DNA of 64,000 nucleotides from Hofstenia miamia (Eukaryota; Xenacoelomorpha; Acoela; Hofsteniidae). This document shows, piece after piece, positions 1 through 12,921 of the stretch (positions within the stretch are counted from its first letter, which is position 1; each line of letters begins with the position of its first letter). A program made the translations under genes and the position numbers. The stretch spans positions 485,128-549,127 of the forward strand of contig CABFPE010000166.1 in NCBI GenBank assembly GCA_900660155.1, written 5' to 3'. The notes under the pieces are model-generated. The model was not told where the DNA came from and did no database searches. It saw nothing but the letters and a program-made list of their open reading frames with translations.

Positions 1-915
1 AGTATTTTGCTTGTGCTGTACTGAACAAGCAAAGCTTTGTTTTACTCTCTGCAATAATTGTTGATAAATAACTGTTGATGTCAGTTACATTCGTCTATCT
101 CATAGTGTGAAAGTTATTTTACAACTTATTGTTTAACATTGTGAAATATATTTTTTAAATTCACATTGAAGTGTGTCAGTGCTAAATTCCAAAAAACAGC
201 TGTTATAGCATGCAAATTTTACGGCAGTTCTATTGTTAATCAATTTTTCTATAAATTTCAATAAGGTAATATTCAGTTTTTTTGAATCAATTTGTTTAAA
301 AAACACTATAACTTCTAAATTGTTAGCATATGTTTATATAAATATACTTCATTCACATTTTAGATTTTGGCTATATGCTAAAATAATAACTGCTTTTCTA
401 CCCTTATTTGATAAACCAAATTGCAAACCACTATAAAGAAGTACCTTCAACTCATTAAAATCGAATTAAATATCTCACCTTCCAAAATTATATCTAAAAT
501 TTCAAAGCTTTCTTCACTATAAAAGTTCAAACATATTGAGATTCAAATACCTTTTAATATATAGGGTTCATTAAATAATAAAGCACGCATAACCTTACAT
601 ATGTGGTCTGCATTTTCCTAATTTACCGTAATTCTTCAAACATTTAGGCTTGTATTAAAATGGAGTAACAATTGCAGCATTTCAAGGAGTTGTATATTCA
701 TAGATTTTATATTTAATTGTATTGATATGAATTTCTTATAAGTTATATTTGAGTTGTAATTAAATGCTTTTTAAGTTTTCATATACTAAAATATCAAATT
801 AAGTATAATTAAGTTAAAAATATCTAAAGTATTCATCAGTTGATGCTAATTCATTTATTTCTATTTTACTCCTTAGCTCATTTGGTACATAACTATAATA
901 ATATACACATGTGAG

Positions 916-975
<60 letters not shown>

Positions 976-3900
976 ACTTTTCAAAATAAAATATAAATAC
1001 TGCATTTGACAAATCTTCTATATACTAATTCCAAATAGAATTTTGTGGGAAATTGATATATTTGAAACTTATTTAAAAAAAATTTAAATCAAATTTTCAA
1101 TACAGAAAAATTGCATATTCTGTATAAACTTTCATCATGCAAATGACTATTGAGCAAGCATCTTGTTTTTTCAAAACTTCTTCATCACACTGATTAACGA
1201 ATTATTTTGAAAGTAATTCCTAAATTAATTATACTTTGCTGAAAGATTTTTTATATGAAAAAATATTTCTGATATTTTAAAGAAAGAACAAATCTTAAAA
1301 TCGAGTTTGAGAAATTGAATGCTTATAACTGTGAATTGAGCATACATGTTCCCTTGTATTTTAATTTACATTCAACTTTACAATTGTTATTGATTTGAAG
1401 CACACTTTATTCATTTTACCTGGACTTCACAATGCAAAATTCCTTTTAACTGGTAATGCATCTAATCTAAATTTACCACAATCATATGTATTAATAATCA
1501 CTACATGTATATATGTTATGTCATATATAAAGCAAGGTATTACATTGGGCAGAAGAATATATGAAAAATAATATTTTATTATGGCACTAAATTGATAGGC
1601 TTTCATTTTGAATAGAATGATGTTTAAGTGATAGATATAAAAAAAATACAATTTGAAGTAAGAGACGTACTATCTATGCAATGATCCAATATAATTCATC
1701 AAGATTAAAACTAATTTATTAATAACCAACTGCTAATGCATATCATCAGTTAAAAACAGGGTGAGATGAAAGTGGGCTTGGGTCGCAACATGGGAGGTAT
1801 TTTTATAAAAAAGGTTTTGGTTGCTTGATATTATTTCAATTAATGTGGAAATTTGGCACAATTGAAAAATGAATTATCTTACCAAAAATTGATTGCATTT
1901 AGTATTACAATTAAGATTTTCCTTATTGGAACTTGATTATGATTTATGGTGTACACAATTTTACTAATTTCTAGAAACGCTAATGCAAAAATATTGGTTT
2001 TGAAAACCACTATGTGCAGGCTTTCAATGAGTTTTTTCGCTTCCCACAAACCAAACCGGCTCTTGAAACATCTTGAAATCTAATGGCTGTATTGGTCATC
2101 TTGCTGATTAATTTGAGACATATTTATAGTAGTTTTTATAATTAAAATATTTTGAAATGCATCAAGAAATATGTATTCAAAAGGATTTCTTCAAATGCCT
2201 ATATTTTCTTATATTTCAATATCACAAGGAAATTTCAAACTATTTCATAAAATTTTTAAATATTAACTGGATTGTTGAAAAACAAACTGTATTAGTTTCT
2301 GACTTAGAAAATGTAAAACTTAAAAACCTTTCTTACTTTTTAAATGTGAAGATAATTCATGGTTTTGGCACATTTGTATTCTAATTGATATCCTATATAA
2401 TCAAGGTCTTCAATTTAAAATCTTAGTAATATCTGTAACTTAGTTGTTACAATTGGCAAACCTCTATTTAAATTTTACACCCTTGGAACTTTTGAGCGTA
2501 ACTAATGATTCATGAAAAAAATTTTAATCACATATAGTACAAAATTTATAGAATATAATATAAGAGAAAACTTTCTCGTTTTTCATTTTCGATACGAACC
2601 TGAGCACCTTCGCTGTCAAAATGGATCAACATAATGCATGGCTGAATAAAAATTTACATTTCCCAAAAATATAGCAATTTTTTCCTTTAGAGAAAAACAT
2701 CGCAGTAATTCACATTGTTTCGCCATACAGATAATTTGGAAAAGATATAAAAATGCAGATTCATTAGCCCAATCGTAAAAATATTTTTTATTCCAAATAT
2801 TATGATAGCACTCGGAATTGATTTGCGTATGTCATCCTTTGACAAAAATATTTCGCAGAAGGAAATATTTTGTATAATGGTAAACATTTGAAAACTGGAG
2901 AAAAAGTAAAAAATTTCTTCTGAACTGTTTTTTTCATTAGTTTATGTCTATACATATACATTCGCATGAGTGTCATTTGACATCTGAAAAATAATTTGAA
3001 GTGATCCTATTCGATACCTGTACATTAAAGTTTCACTCAATAGAAAATAATGTGAAACCTTATTCATGCAAATGAAGTTATGAAGTGATAATTTTTGTAT
3101 TTACAAATTCAATTGTAAATAATTACTATTTGATAATGAGAGATATCTCTATTATTTCATGAGACATCGAACGAACTGCTTACAATATTGATTCACTACT
3201 CTATTGACAAACACCTCTTAAAGATGTTAATCTTATTAAATGAAATTCTGAGTAGGATTCAATGTGTCATCTTTGCAACAAATTAAAATCGATTTATTAT
3301 CAAAATGACAACAGTGGTAAATAGGTTTAATGTATGTTATGAAATATTCATGAAAAACTATTTTGTTTAGTTTCTTAACAAATATTTGTAAATTGAAAAT
3401 ATTTAGAAAGTTTGAAAAATTTAAGAGAGGAAAATAGTCTCAGATGCAGCCTTATTTATATTGGCTCTTCAAACGCACTACGAACTATTTATTATAATTT
3501 GTAGACAATAAGCCCTGCAAATTTATTTTCCATGTTAAAATTACATAATTCTTGTGTTTACATGTCTACTAAATGGAAATTTACAGTGTTTTTACAAAAG
3601 CTTTCCACCCTACTCCGTATGTACAGATAAGGCCAAGTACCAAAACTGGGGGCCACCCCTCTTTTCTATTTCGTTGGTGCCTCTTGCATACAAAATGGTA
3701 ATTATCTAATTTATTTATATATTTCTATGTACTTCATTAAGATTTAGTGAAATTGAATGTACAATATTTCACCGAAGCGCGCGAAATTGACTAGACAAAT
3801 TTTATGAAATAACTATCTTTCCTTAAATGTTATGTTCTTCCCGAACTGTTGTATATTGTTTGACAGTATTCGAACTTATCAATGTAATCTACTATGTTAT

Positions 3901-3989
3901 TAAAACCTTTTCCTAATTATCATTTGCAACACTTTTTGAAAAGAAACTAAGAAAATGTTTGCAAAAATCATTGTAATAAAACAACTATA
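1..3989. other. AT-rich non-coding DNA upstream of transporter A exon 2
   Basis: No supportable exon is seen. Short open frames here have no domain signal and low-complexity composition. The stretch should be the 5' flank or intron 1 of transporter A: exon 2 at 4718 needs an upstream exon ending in phase 0. No copy of the exon 1 seen at 28996-29097 was recognised here, so exon 1 is probably left of the window. A (TA)n tract lies at 917-971. Confidence 0.6.
917..971. repeat. (TA)n microsatellite
   Basis: An uninterrupted TA dinucleotide tract of about 27 units. Similar tracts recur at 6086-6125, 7463-7487, 15529-15573, 16867-16897, 29611-29638, 52076-52112, 53470-53502, 57566-57601 and at the right edge from 63978. 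Confidence 0.95.
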
Positions 3990-4523
3990 GGTATGTTCCT
4001 ACTAGTGACTTTTATCATCTGTCAAGAAATCAGTGATAAAAGTCGATAGTGTGAACAATCTAACTGCTTTTTTATCAACAGTTAAAAGTCGATAGTCTGG
4101 ATGCTCCATCCGATTTTTTGGTAAAACAGCTAAATTTCTGTCATCTGATAACCTATCATGTGATAAAAGTCGATAGTGTGAACAGTACTAAAACTAGACG
4201 AATAGCTACTTGAAAATATTTAAAATAGGGAACGGACTCGTGAAACGACGGTTATTGAAGTTAAAATATCTCAACTTTAAAGTACGCAAATTTTTGTACA
4301 TTCCAAACAGCCCAATCAATAAACACATGTTGTTATTTTTCTTACTCTCAATAAAATATGATAATTTATCATCTGATAAAAAATCGATAGTCCGAATGCT
4401 ATGCTATTCCAACTCCGCTTTTTCTGATAAAAAACTCTTATGATGAAAAATCGCCAATGTATGCGAACATAATTGTATTTTCGACTAAAATCTGCTAATA
4501 AAAGTCAATAATGGGAACACACC
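3990..4523. mobile_element. Foldback/MITE-like element with reiterated TGATAAAAGTCGATAGT phrase
   Basis: The ends are imperfect inverted repeats: the left end reads GGTATGTTCCTACTAGTGAC and the right end, reverse-complemented, reads GGTGTGTTCCCATTATTGAC. Inside, the phrase GATAAAAGTCGATAGTGTGA or close variants recurs (about 4032, 4084, 4160, 4377 and 4500) in both halves. No transposase is encoded; the short open frame at 4210-4443 is a by-product. The superfamily is unknown and no clear target duplication was found. Confidence 0.7.
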
Positions 4524-4717
4524 TTATTAGAGCGATCGCTGTGCATTTGCTTGACAAGTGCAATTCATGCGTTAATCTGATGTTATCATTTTTTCTGTAT
4601 GTACTGCATATTTATGTAAATTTGCTTTACAGCTTTGAAGAGAAATTAGTTAATCAATGATTAATTACAGTAAAAAATTTCAAATTCGTAATGTTTAAAG
4701 TTAGTGTTGTCATTTAG

Positions 4718-5153
4718 GCGAAATTATATCACAATGCTTCCGAAGCATTTATTGGTACCACAATGGCTTGTTTAGACGTTAGTGCTCTATTTGTGAATAT
4801 AATGTTCTTCAAGTTTTCAGTTTCGGATCATCCACAAAAAATGTATATCATTGTTTTCGGAGTTGTATCTGGTTTGGCTGTAATAGCTTTTGGAGTTACA
4901 GATTATATTACTAATAAGCTCATTTATGAGATACTTCAGATTACCCTTCGCATGATATCCGGAATTGGATCAGGCGTAAACTATTGTGTTGGTGTGGTTT
5001 TCCTTTCTTCAATGACCGATTCTGTTAGCCTTAAAGCAACACTTGTTACTTCAGTGATGACTTTCTATTATACTGGAGTTTCAATTGCTCCGTTTTTTGG
5101 TACAATTCTGTTAGATTCCTTAGGATATACAAACATATTGATATTTTTAGGAT
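4718..5153 (+). CDS. SLC18B1-like MFS transporter, copy A, exon 2 (TM2-TM6)
   Basis: This internal exon is bounded by acceptor tttag at 4713-4717 and donor gtaagta at 5154. It starts in phase 0 and ends in phase 1. It encodes about 145 residues starting AKLYHNASEAFIGTT, with hydrophobic segments for TM2, TM3 (MYIIVFGVVSGLAVIAFGV), TM4, TM5 (TFYYTGVSIAPFFGTIL) and the start of TM6. The pattern NAS..FIG, FGV.D, R.ISGIG and G.SIAP..G..L..LGY fits the N-terminal half of the SLC18B1 branch of the major facilitator family, known in vertebrates as a vesicular polyamine transporter; the substrate here is inferred only. By eye it is about three-quarters identical to the exon at 36507-36942. The first exon (start codon, TM1) was not found, so the gene is partial in this window or lacks it. 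Confidence 0.85.
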
Positions 5154-6082
5154 GTAAGTAATTCTGTAAAACTTCTTCAGCCTGGAAAACGTGGTAACTA
5201 TGTATTCAATTATAGTATTTATGAAATTTGAATTACTAATCCATGAAACTAAGACTGACTTTCTTAGAAATTTTTGTTTTGCTGGTTTTATAATTATTAT
5301 ATATTTCTTAAGATAAAATTGCTGCAAGCTGAATAGGACCATTGCTGGGTGTCTAAAAAACTGCATTTAGGTTAAGAATGGATATAGGGTTTTTACTTTA
5401 AAGTTTTGCTATTTTTATCAGAAAACTTTCAAATTTGTTATTGATTTTACAGCATTTATCAATGAAATTGTTGGAAAGCTAGTACATTATAGTGGTTGAG
5501 GGCTCGTCGACCTTAATCTTAAAAGAAATAGCAATGTTGGTGGCCTTCACCCAGTAAATTTTCATTGCTTGAAAATTTTCAAAGAAAGTGCCTAAAATGG
5601 ATTTTACAAAATAGGAGTCAATTATCAAAACATGTTTCCAATATCCATTTAATTTCAAATTAATGATTTAATGTTTTTCAATAAACTCCTAACAAAAAAT
5701 GATTTATGATCTTTATTTATATTAGCTACAGCAAAACAATGTCATCACTGCCAGGTTAAAATGCAAAATATTACTTCAAATTAAAATATCTACAAGAACA
5801 CTTCAATTTTCTAATCACTTTGATAGAATTATTCACATAGGAAATTATTTAATTGTGAACAGTGCTAATGAATTAGATCATACAAGTCATCAATTTAAAA
5901 AAACGGTAAAAAATTCTTTCGGCAATTTATTCAAGAAAACTTCGACCCAAAGAAAATATGTAGCAGGTTTTTATCTTGTAGTTGTTCTTATTGCCGAATC
6001 TCAAGGTCCATATATAAATGAAATTTATTGTATATTTTATTTTATTATTTTGTTTGATAACCACATATGGTTAATTATAACC

Positions 6083-6123
<41 letters not shown>

Positions 6124-6633
6124 TATGATAAGCATCGATTTTAAATTGTGCTATCATACTTACAATATTTAACATAAATCATTTTAATATTATTCCTAAA
6201 TATTTGAATTGTTGTAAAAATTCTATTACAAAATAGAATATTTATATATTTTATTTTTGAATATTTTCAAATTTTGAGTTTTGTGGGGTAAGTTTTATGC
6301 AATTTATCAAAATGGGTGCAATTTTCTCTTAATACTAAAAAGTCCGAGCGGTCAAATTCGACCACTTTGCACATCTTAAATGCATTTGTAATGCCTCATA
6401 TACTGAAAATTTAAATAGAAAAACAGTTTATTTCGTACTTCTCATACTTTTCTTTCATTTGCTTTTGTTTTTGTTAGTTTTACTTCAATGGGTCAATTCT
6501 GACAACTGCATGAATTTAAGATTCAGAATCGTCGAACTTTCTATTGTTAATAGAAGTAAAAAGTAGTGCTATGATGCTAAATAAACATAAGGTGACAAAA
6601 AATCTTGTATTAATTTAACCTAATCCATTTTAG
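5154..6633 (+). other. Intron 2 of transporter A
   Basis: The intron runs from gtaagta at 5154 to ttttag at 6629-6633. It holds a (TA)n tract at 6086-6125 and no recognised element. An open frame at 5855-6060 with one hydrophobic stretch (FYLVVVLIAES) has no convincing splice sites and no counterpart recognised in intron 2 of copy B, so it is not called as an exon. Confidence 0.75.
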
Positions 6634-7337
6634 TCCTATCTATAATTCCATCATTGGGTCTTCTGCCTGTTCCATCACAAGCACAAGAAGATAACAAGGA
6701 TTTCAAAACACCTACAAAAAATTCTGCACTTAGAATTTTCAAGAATTTCAATATCTTAGTTGTGGCTTATTGCCAACTAGCAATTTTCAGCCTTTGGGGC
6801 TTCATTGAAGCGACTCTTGCACTTTTGCTTTTCAGCCAATTCGGAAAAAGCCAGACATCAATAGGTTTCGTATTCAGCACAGGAACTTTTCTTGCATTGC
6901 TAAGTTCATTTTTATCAGTGTACATTAACAGTCTCTCGCTTTATAAAATGAACTATGTAATATCAATATCTACACAAGTAATTGCTTTGACAACAATGTC
7001 ATTTTCAGTTTTTTTTCACATATTTTATGGCGTATTTTTTTCCTACTGCTTGCATTCATTTGCAAGGTCAATGGCAAGTGGATCAAATATGCTCTACTTT
7101 AAGGATTCGATTGATCTTGAATTTCATAAATGCCCCTTGGAAAACAGTATGTTCATTGCAACAACTACCTCAAATATTTTTGCGATTGCTGGAAGGATGC
7201 TTGGACTTTTTTTCTTTGGAGGAATATTAGTTCAACAGTTAGGAGTGCTCGCTGTAATAAATACATTGTTAGTGCTAATTGTTTTGGCAGTGATTGGCCA
7301 ATATTTTGTTATATGCAAAAATTATATTAAATCATAG
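6634..7337 (+). CDS. SLC18B1-like MFS transporter, copy A, exon 3 (TM6-TM12, stop)
   Basis: This terminal exon begins after acceptor ccattttag. Its first two bases complete the codon split from 5153, giving F in LGF-LSIIPSLGLLPVP. It encodes the central loop (SQAQEDNKDFKTPTKNS), then TM7 (WGFIEATLALLLF), TM8 (IGFVFSTGTFLALLSS), TM9, TM10 (FYGVFFSYCLHSFARSMASG), TM11 and TM12, ending at TAA. Exons 2 and 3 together give 379 codons. The GF-(D/E)-(A/T)-x-L-A-L element of TM7 resembles the C-terminal half of SLC18B1-type transporters. No stop or frameshift is seen. The first two-thirds is nearly identical to the exon at 38696-39396 while the last third diverges, suggesting gene conversion. Confidence 0.87.
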
Positions 7338-7507
7338 TTTTGAATTTACGAGTGAATGTTCCATTGTTATAATCTTTAAAATATTATCAAAAACTTTAGG
7401 AGCAATCTTTAATTGCAGATATCTATATATTCAATTCTATACTTTTATAGTCTATATATTTTAATATATATATATATATATATATAAAATTCTGCGTATA
7501 AAATAAT
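7338..7507. other. 3' flank of transporter A with (TA)n
   Basis: AT-rich 3' flank with a (TA)n tract at 7463-7487. The decayed retroelement on the minus strand ends just to the right. No strong AATAAA was found directly after the stop codon. Confidence 0.6.
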
Positions 7508-10150
7508 GTTTATAATTTATGTAATAGAGTTTATAGGGTTTCTGTTGGGTATAGAATGTTGAGCGTAAGATCCAACATTTCCAGGATAAATGTGTCCTTC
7601 CAATTAGTGCGAGAAAGATCTTCATCACAAGCGAATTGTGCAAATGTCTCTATTTCAGTTGTAGGATCCTTTCCATACTTGATGTATTTTATATTGGTAA
7701 TGTTTTTTGTGATTTCAAAAGATTGTTTTAGGTTGTTGATTCTTCTTATAAAAGTGTCGTAAATTTGAAGTAGAGTTTTTGGCCATTCAAGGCTATCATT
7801 AGAGTTATTTTTGCATCAGTATCCGATGTATGGGCTTTGGTGGTTCCAGTTTGGAGTCTGGGAAGAAAAACTTAAAGGTTGCAGTCAGCAACTTATGGTA
7901 CGTAGTATTTTTGTAGAGGAAATTAATTTTATCCATTATTAGGTTTTCCTTTATCTTGTCGGGATCATCATTAAAATTTTGACATGTTTGGCGACGTCAT
8001 AATATTTGTATTGCTCCTTCCAGATGTTCAACCAATTCAGATCATTTGCTACAGCAAAGACTGTAATATTTTTTACTCTTTTGTTTTTGATTTTTCCCTA
8101 AAGTTTTGTATTTGTGAGTGAATGGGTTTGCCTTTTTTATATATTGTTTCTGGGGTTTTTTTTACTGTCAATGTACGGATAGTTTTCCTGGTTTCTCTCT
8201 TTTAATGTACAAACTACTGATTTGAGTTCAGGTTTTTCCTTGAAGTTGCAAATGTCTTTGTAGGTGTTGAAGTAGAGATATTGACTAGAAATGTCATGAT
8301 TGCCTGGTTTTTTACTTTTGTCCTTGGTATAAGGCATGATGACAGGTAAATCAAGTATGGGAGGTGGGATGAAGAATTCATTTTTTCCATGTGTGGTAGT
8401 TATTTCTTCTCTTCCAATGCTAATTGGGTAGTTGATGAGTTGTCTGATGACATCTATTATGGTAAGGTTGCATACTCGTTTTAGTGCTGCTTTGGATTTT
8501 CCATTGATGTTGAATCATGCTGATGTGCATTCAACATTCATAGCTATTTGTTCTAGTGGAGTCATTAGACACTCAAGCTCCATTTTGGAGTAGGATGCCT
8601 TGAAAAAGTGGGATTTTATTAGTTCTATATATGAAATTTTTGTCATTTGGAATGAGATTGGGGTGATTCTGATCTGATGTTTATTGTTTAGTATGTGTTT
8701 TTTATGAGAATGTTTTGGTCCTTGGCTTTGATGTGATGGTTTCAGTTTTGGTAATTTTTTCATTCACAACTTTATCAATTTGTTTTTGTAGTTGTGGCGA
8801 AAGCTGGAAAGTGGCTTCATTGAGGAGCTCTTCTTTTTTTTATTTGTAGTGGAGTTTTAAGTGTTAATTCGATGCTTTTGTATAAGAGGTATCTGCCAGA
8901 CAAGTCAGTTGTTTCTGAAATTATTTTAATAAGACCGAACAAGTATTCTGGGTATCTGGTGGAAAGGTAGGTGTGAGAGGAGAGTTGCAATCAGTGTATG
9001 CTTTGTAATGTGTTTACGATGCTGCTCCCCACATGTATTTTTTCTTGTGAATGTGGAAGATGTCCATCTTTTTTTCATGGAGTGCCAGTTTGTTTTGCAT
9101 CATGATTGGTGAGAAATCAACCAAATGGGTTTTCATTGTTGATCACTTTTGTGAGGTATTTCACGAATTAATCAATATTATATTTTTTGAGTTTGGGGGG
9201 AATGTTGTGAGGGTAGTTTTGAGTTGCAGCCAATTTCTTAATTTCTGTTGAGCAGTGTGATAGCAATGTCAAAAAAGCACAATTTTGTTATTTGTATCTG
9301 AGCTCTTTTTGTAATTGCGGTTTGGAGTGAGTTGTCATGAGTTAAAAAGATACTGAGTAGCCATAGCATAGGAGTGGCTGGTATGTTGGGTATTTGAATT
9401 TTTTTGAAGATTTCATTTTGGAAGGATGTTTTGTCTTTGAATTTCGAAGCTGTTATAACTTGGTTGAGTAGTCTTTCCTTGGTTGATTGGTAATTATAAT
9501 GTGGGCATTCAAATTTTTATTTGGGCCACTGTTTGTTGTTGCATTTTCAGACTTTTAGTTGTATCCATCTTTGGTGGATTTCATTCAGTGCCATGTGAGA
9601 TATATTTGAGCAAATGCAGTATGGATCAAGTATCTCTAGTGTTTGAGCTTGTAGAAGCATGTTGATTGTTTGCTGCTGAGTTCAGAGGTTGTGGAGCTGA
9701 CTTGTGATAAGTTTCTGAGTATTTGTTTTTTGGAGGTTATGCAAGAGATTGATGCAATGGGGGCTGTAGAAGTTGAAGGTTGATCCACACTGGCTTCTAA
9801 ATCTATACTTGGTGCACTTACACAAGTAAAAATGTAGGAGCTAGGAGCATCTCAGAGTCCGAGTCTGATGCACTTATTCTGACTAAAACTTGAGATGGAC
9901 CTGCTCATGAGTCTTCTTCCCCAGATGAGGTATTAGTTTTGAGAGACTTGTGTGGTTGAGGACAAGTTGTCTGTTGAATGCATTTCATTATCTAAAGGCA
10001 AGGAAACCATGTTAATATGCCATTCATTATAATAAATATTTTGCTTAGCAGAACAACTAGGTTGTGTATGCATTGGCAATTTAATTTGCTTAGGTTGCTT
10101 GAAGATTTCAGTTAGAGAATTTTCTGTGATTTGATCTAGCTCACTGGTGA
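7508..10150 (-). pseudogene. Unidentified third ORF (ORF3) downstream of integrase, degraded
   Basis: The minus strand is A/C-rich and reads as protein in pieces with many frameshifts and stops. The C-terminal part is best preserved: around 7830-7780 it reads HTSDTDAK and LMIALNGQKLYFKF, and around 7690-7510 IKYIKYGKDPTTEIETFAQF and TNWKDTFILEMLD, ending in a stop near 7509. A homologous ending occurs on the plus strand at 55836-56580. I do not recognise the family. It sits where an env would be, but I see no membrane anchor, so env is not supported. The N-terminal boundary near 10150 is only approximate. Confidence 0.6.
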
Positions 10151-11280
10151 TGTAGAGTGAAGTTTTTCATTTTATCTATTTTTGCATCTTCAATGTTTTT
10201 GGCTGTTCTTTTTAGATTTTGAAAGTTGGTAATTTTTCCACTGCTTAGTAAATAGCTGTTGTGTGGTAACACCTTTTTTGTTTTGAAGAGCTGAACCAGT
10301 TCATAGCAAGCTCTTGTACTTGTTTTTTGGTGGTGATTACTCCAGGTTGGTAAACTTGATCTCCAACATTGTGTGGCTTACCATACATAAATTTGTTGTA
10401 GTAGCATTGTTTGCATATGGCGCTTTTCTTTGTGTTAGCACAGATGATTTTGTGAGTCTTGTTAAGTTTTTCTATTAGAGTCTTACAATAATCATGATTC
10501 ATTTGGTTGTTGCAATTTTTGAACAGCATGTTGACAGGTGTTGGTGCTTCTAACCAAAGATGGATTTGTATGGAGTCATTTTGGTTGTGGCATTAGTTGA
10601 GGTGATGTAGTAGTACTCAATCATTGGGAGTACTTCTTGCCAATGTTTGCCTCCTATGTTTGTTGTTGTAGCCTACATCAGTTTGATAAGTGTGCAATTT
10701 AATCATCCTACTCCTACTCCTAGATTTGCTTGTGGGTGATGTGATGTTGTGTGGTTGTGTACCACTTTGAGGTGCTTTGCTATGCATTAAGAAGTTTGCC
10801 TTCAAATTGAATGCCTTGATCAGTAATTACATGTAGGTGTTCCATTGGTCCAAATGCACAAATCCAGTTTTTGATCACTGATTTGGCTACTGTTTGAGCT
10901 TTTATATTTTTAATTGGTAACATTTTACTATATTTGGTGAAATTATCCACTAGAAATAGGACATATGAGTAACCTTCTTCATCTTTAGAGAGCTGTTCAA
11001 TGTCCATGTTTACCATTTGATTCATCCTTTCAGACATGATTTTTTCCAGTTTGATGCATTGCTCTGGAATTCTGGCTTTTTTGGAGAATGCATGTGGGCA
11101 CTTGTTTCTCACGTCTTTGACTGTTTTTTGTAGGTGCATGGTCACAAATATCATGTATCATACTTTCTGTTTGGTATACTCTGGTATGTCTATGTTTATG
11201 AAATTTTTTAACTAACTTTCTTTTGTAGTATTCTGGAAAAGCAGTGAGATTGTTGGTTTTCAATGTTGCATAAAGGACAC
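10150..11280 (-). pseudogene. Ty3/gypsy integrase, degraded
   Basis: The core domain is readable at 11154-10780: MDIEQL supplies the first catalytic aspartate region, followed by GYSYVLFLVDNFTKYSKMLP and VITDQGIQFEGKLL with the second. The glutamate region is broken up at 10805-10617. The C-terminal tail at 10529-10245 includes YGKPHNVGDQVYQPG, typical of the GDxV element after the catalytic core. The upstream zinc-binding region at about 11263-11100 is split by frameshifts. Integrase normally inserts the cDNA into the host chromosome; this copy cannot be functional. Confidence 0.85.
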
Positions 11281-11579
11281 CACTTTCAGTAAGTAACTAT
11301 TTATATTTGTTGTAAGACGTGATTGCTAAGTGATCCATAATTTCTTTATCATTCTTTATCATCTTGGTGATTATTTCATGTAATATGATGTCATTTCCCT
11401 GTGCTTCTGCAATTTCTCCTGGTGTGATTTCCTCATGAATTGATGTTGTTTGTATGGATTTCTAATTTTTATCTGTGTTGATATCTGTTAGTTATTCATA
11501 TTAGTTGGGGGGATTATGCTGATTTTGATTTTTTCATTTTCTGGTTTTTTTAACTCTCTTTGGTATTGTGGGAGAGCAG

Positions 11580-12640
11580 TCATATAACTGTTTTGTTGTG
11601 CAGTTGAGCTTTTCAATGGGTGATGGTGAGAGAAATCAGTAAGGTATTCTGTCCATTGAGCTATAATTGTGGATCAATCTCCTGAGTATTTTTTTAACCA
11701 GCATAAGCTGCAGTTATTTGTGTGTACAATTAAGGTTTTTCTCCAATGTGACATGTTGGAATATTTCTACCAGTGCCAGCATTTCTAATTGGGTGGCTCT
11801 GTAATTTAGCTTAGCTGAACTTAACTTTTGTGAGAAGTACTGTATTGGCTTTTTGACTTAAGGTGGCTCTAATGGCAACAGTGCTCATGTAGGTGTCTAA
11901 GACAAAAGTGTCAGTTGCAAAGGCCAAAAGCCATATATAGCCATTTGAACAGTCCGTAGGGAGTGATGAATGCTGTTTTCTCAATGTCAGATTCATGCAT
12001 AGGAACCTGTCAGTATGCTTTGCAGAGATTGATCATAGAAAAATTTTTATGTTTTGGTGCTCCATATAGAATTTCATTGATGAAAGGTAATGGATAAGTG
12101 TCTTTTTTAGTTATGTTGTTTAACATGCTGAAGTTGATACATAGTCTGTGTTTATCACCTTGCTTAATTTGTTATGATGTTTCTTAGTTCATTAAGTTTG
12201 GTTTGTTGTTTCCAGCTCCATTCAAACTCCTGTTTTCCTTTTAGAAGGTTAGACTTGTTGTGTGATTTTTCAGTGAGATTAGGAATGAACAATTGATAGT
12301 AGTTGATAAATCCTAGTATTCTTTGAAAGAATTTTTTGTTTCTTGGAGGTTGGATTTCGTCTATTAGTTATTTTGCATTGTCTTTAATTTCAATGTTGGT
12401 GGCTCAAATTATTCTTCCTAGGAATGATTCTTTTTTCATTGTGAGTGAACATTTCTTGGAATTGATGTGTAACCCAGTGTTATAGAGTAGTTGTAGTATT
12501 CTAAGTATTCTGTTTAATTTTTCACAGTGTTCTTTGATTGTCATTGATGAGATTAGTATGTTGACAATTTATGCTGCTATACCATCTTCTATTGTGGGTT
12601 GTTCATTTAGTAATACTTTAATAACATAAATCTGGAATGT
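11580..12640 (-). pseudogene. RT connection and RNase H of the gypsy relic, with an extra RT piece inside
   Basis: From 12640 downward the minus strand reads the end of the RT palm, where the YxDD box has decayed to a stop followed by IVNILISS, then GFINYYQLFIPNLTEKS at about 12300, then tether sequence with EWSW. The RNase H start TFVLDTYMSTVAIRATLSQ lies at about 11915-11850, followed by LEMLAL. Between tether and RNase H, bases 11918-12170 repeat the RT segment of 12652-12900. Several stops and frameshifts are present. Confidence 0.78.
11918..12170. repeat. Second copy of a 250-bp RT segment (matches 12652-12900)
   Basis: Both copies run from gc-aaa(g/a)gccaaaagccata to caccttgcttaa in the same orientation, differing at scattered positions and small indels. 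The copy at 12652-12900 is in its natural place in RT; this one interrupts the junction between tether and RNase H. The accumulated differences show that the duplication is old and not an assembly overlap. Confidence 0.85.
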
Positions 12641-12921
12641 TGCAGGAGCATTGCAAAAGCCAAAAGCCATATATAGAGCCGTTTATGTAAGGAGTGATGA
12701 ATGCTGTATTCTCAATGTCGGATTCGTGCATAGGGACCTGCCAGTAGGCTTTGCAGAAATTGATAATAGAAAAAAAATTATGTTTTGCTGCTCCATATAG
12801 AATTTCATTAATGAGAGGTATCAGATAAGTGTCTTTTTTAGTTATGTTGTTTAACATGCTGAAGTTGATACATAGTATGTGTTTGTCACCTTGCTTAATG
12901 AAAACAGTGGGTGAGGCATTG
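12600..12921 (-). pseudogene. RT fingers/palm of the gypsy relic
   Basis: The minus strand at 12921-12618 reads ASPTVFIKQGDKHILCINF, then KKDTYLIPLINEILYGAAKH, then [20 protein letters not shown] and AFITPY. These match the order of RT motifs in the younger element (APTVFVKQGKKYRLCIDFRK, DLCKAYWQVQM). The catalytic aspartate of motif A is changed: INFCKAYWQ instead of IDLCKAYWQ. Upstream the reading is cut by the insertion at 12922-13888. Confidence 0.88.

Noticed and set aside
4210-4443. Plus-strand open frame of 77 codons
   Set aside because: It lies inside the foldback element and is made of its repeated phrases.
5855-6172. Open frame in intron 2 of transporter A with a hydrophobic stretch
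   Set aside because: No good acceptor/donor pair, no counterpart recognised in copy B, exons 2 and 3 already join in phase, and the frame runs into (TA)n.
7508-10150. Retroviral-type env gene
   Set aside because: No signal peptide, fusion peptide or membrane anchor seen in the readable parts, so only an unidentified ORF is claimed.
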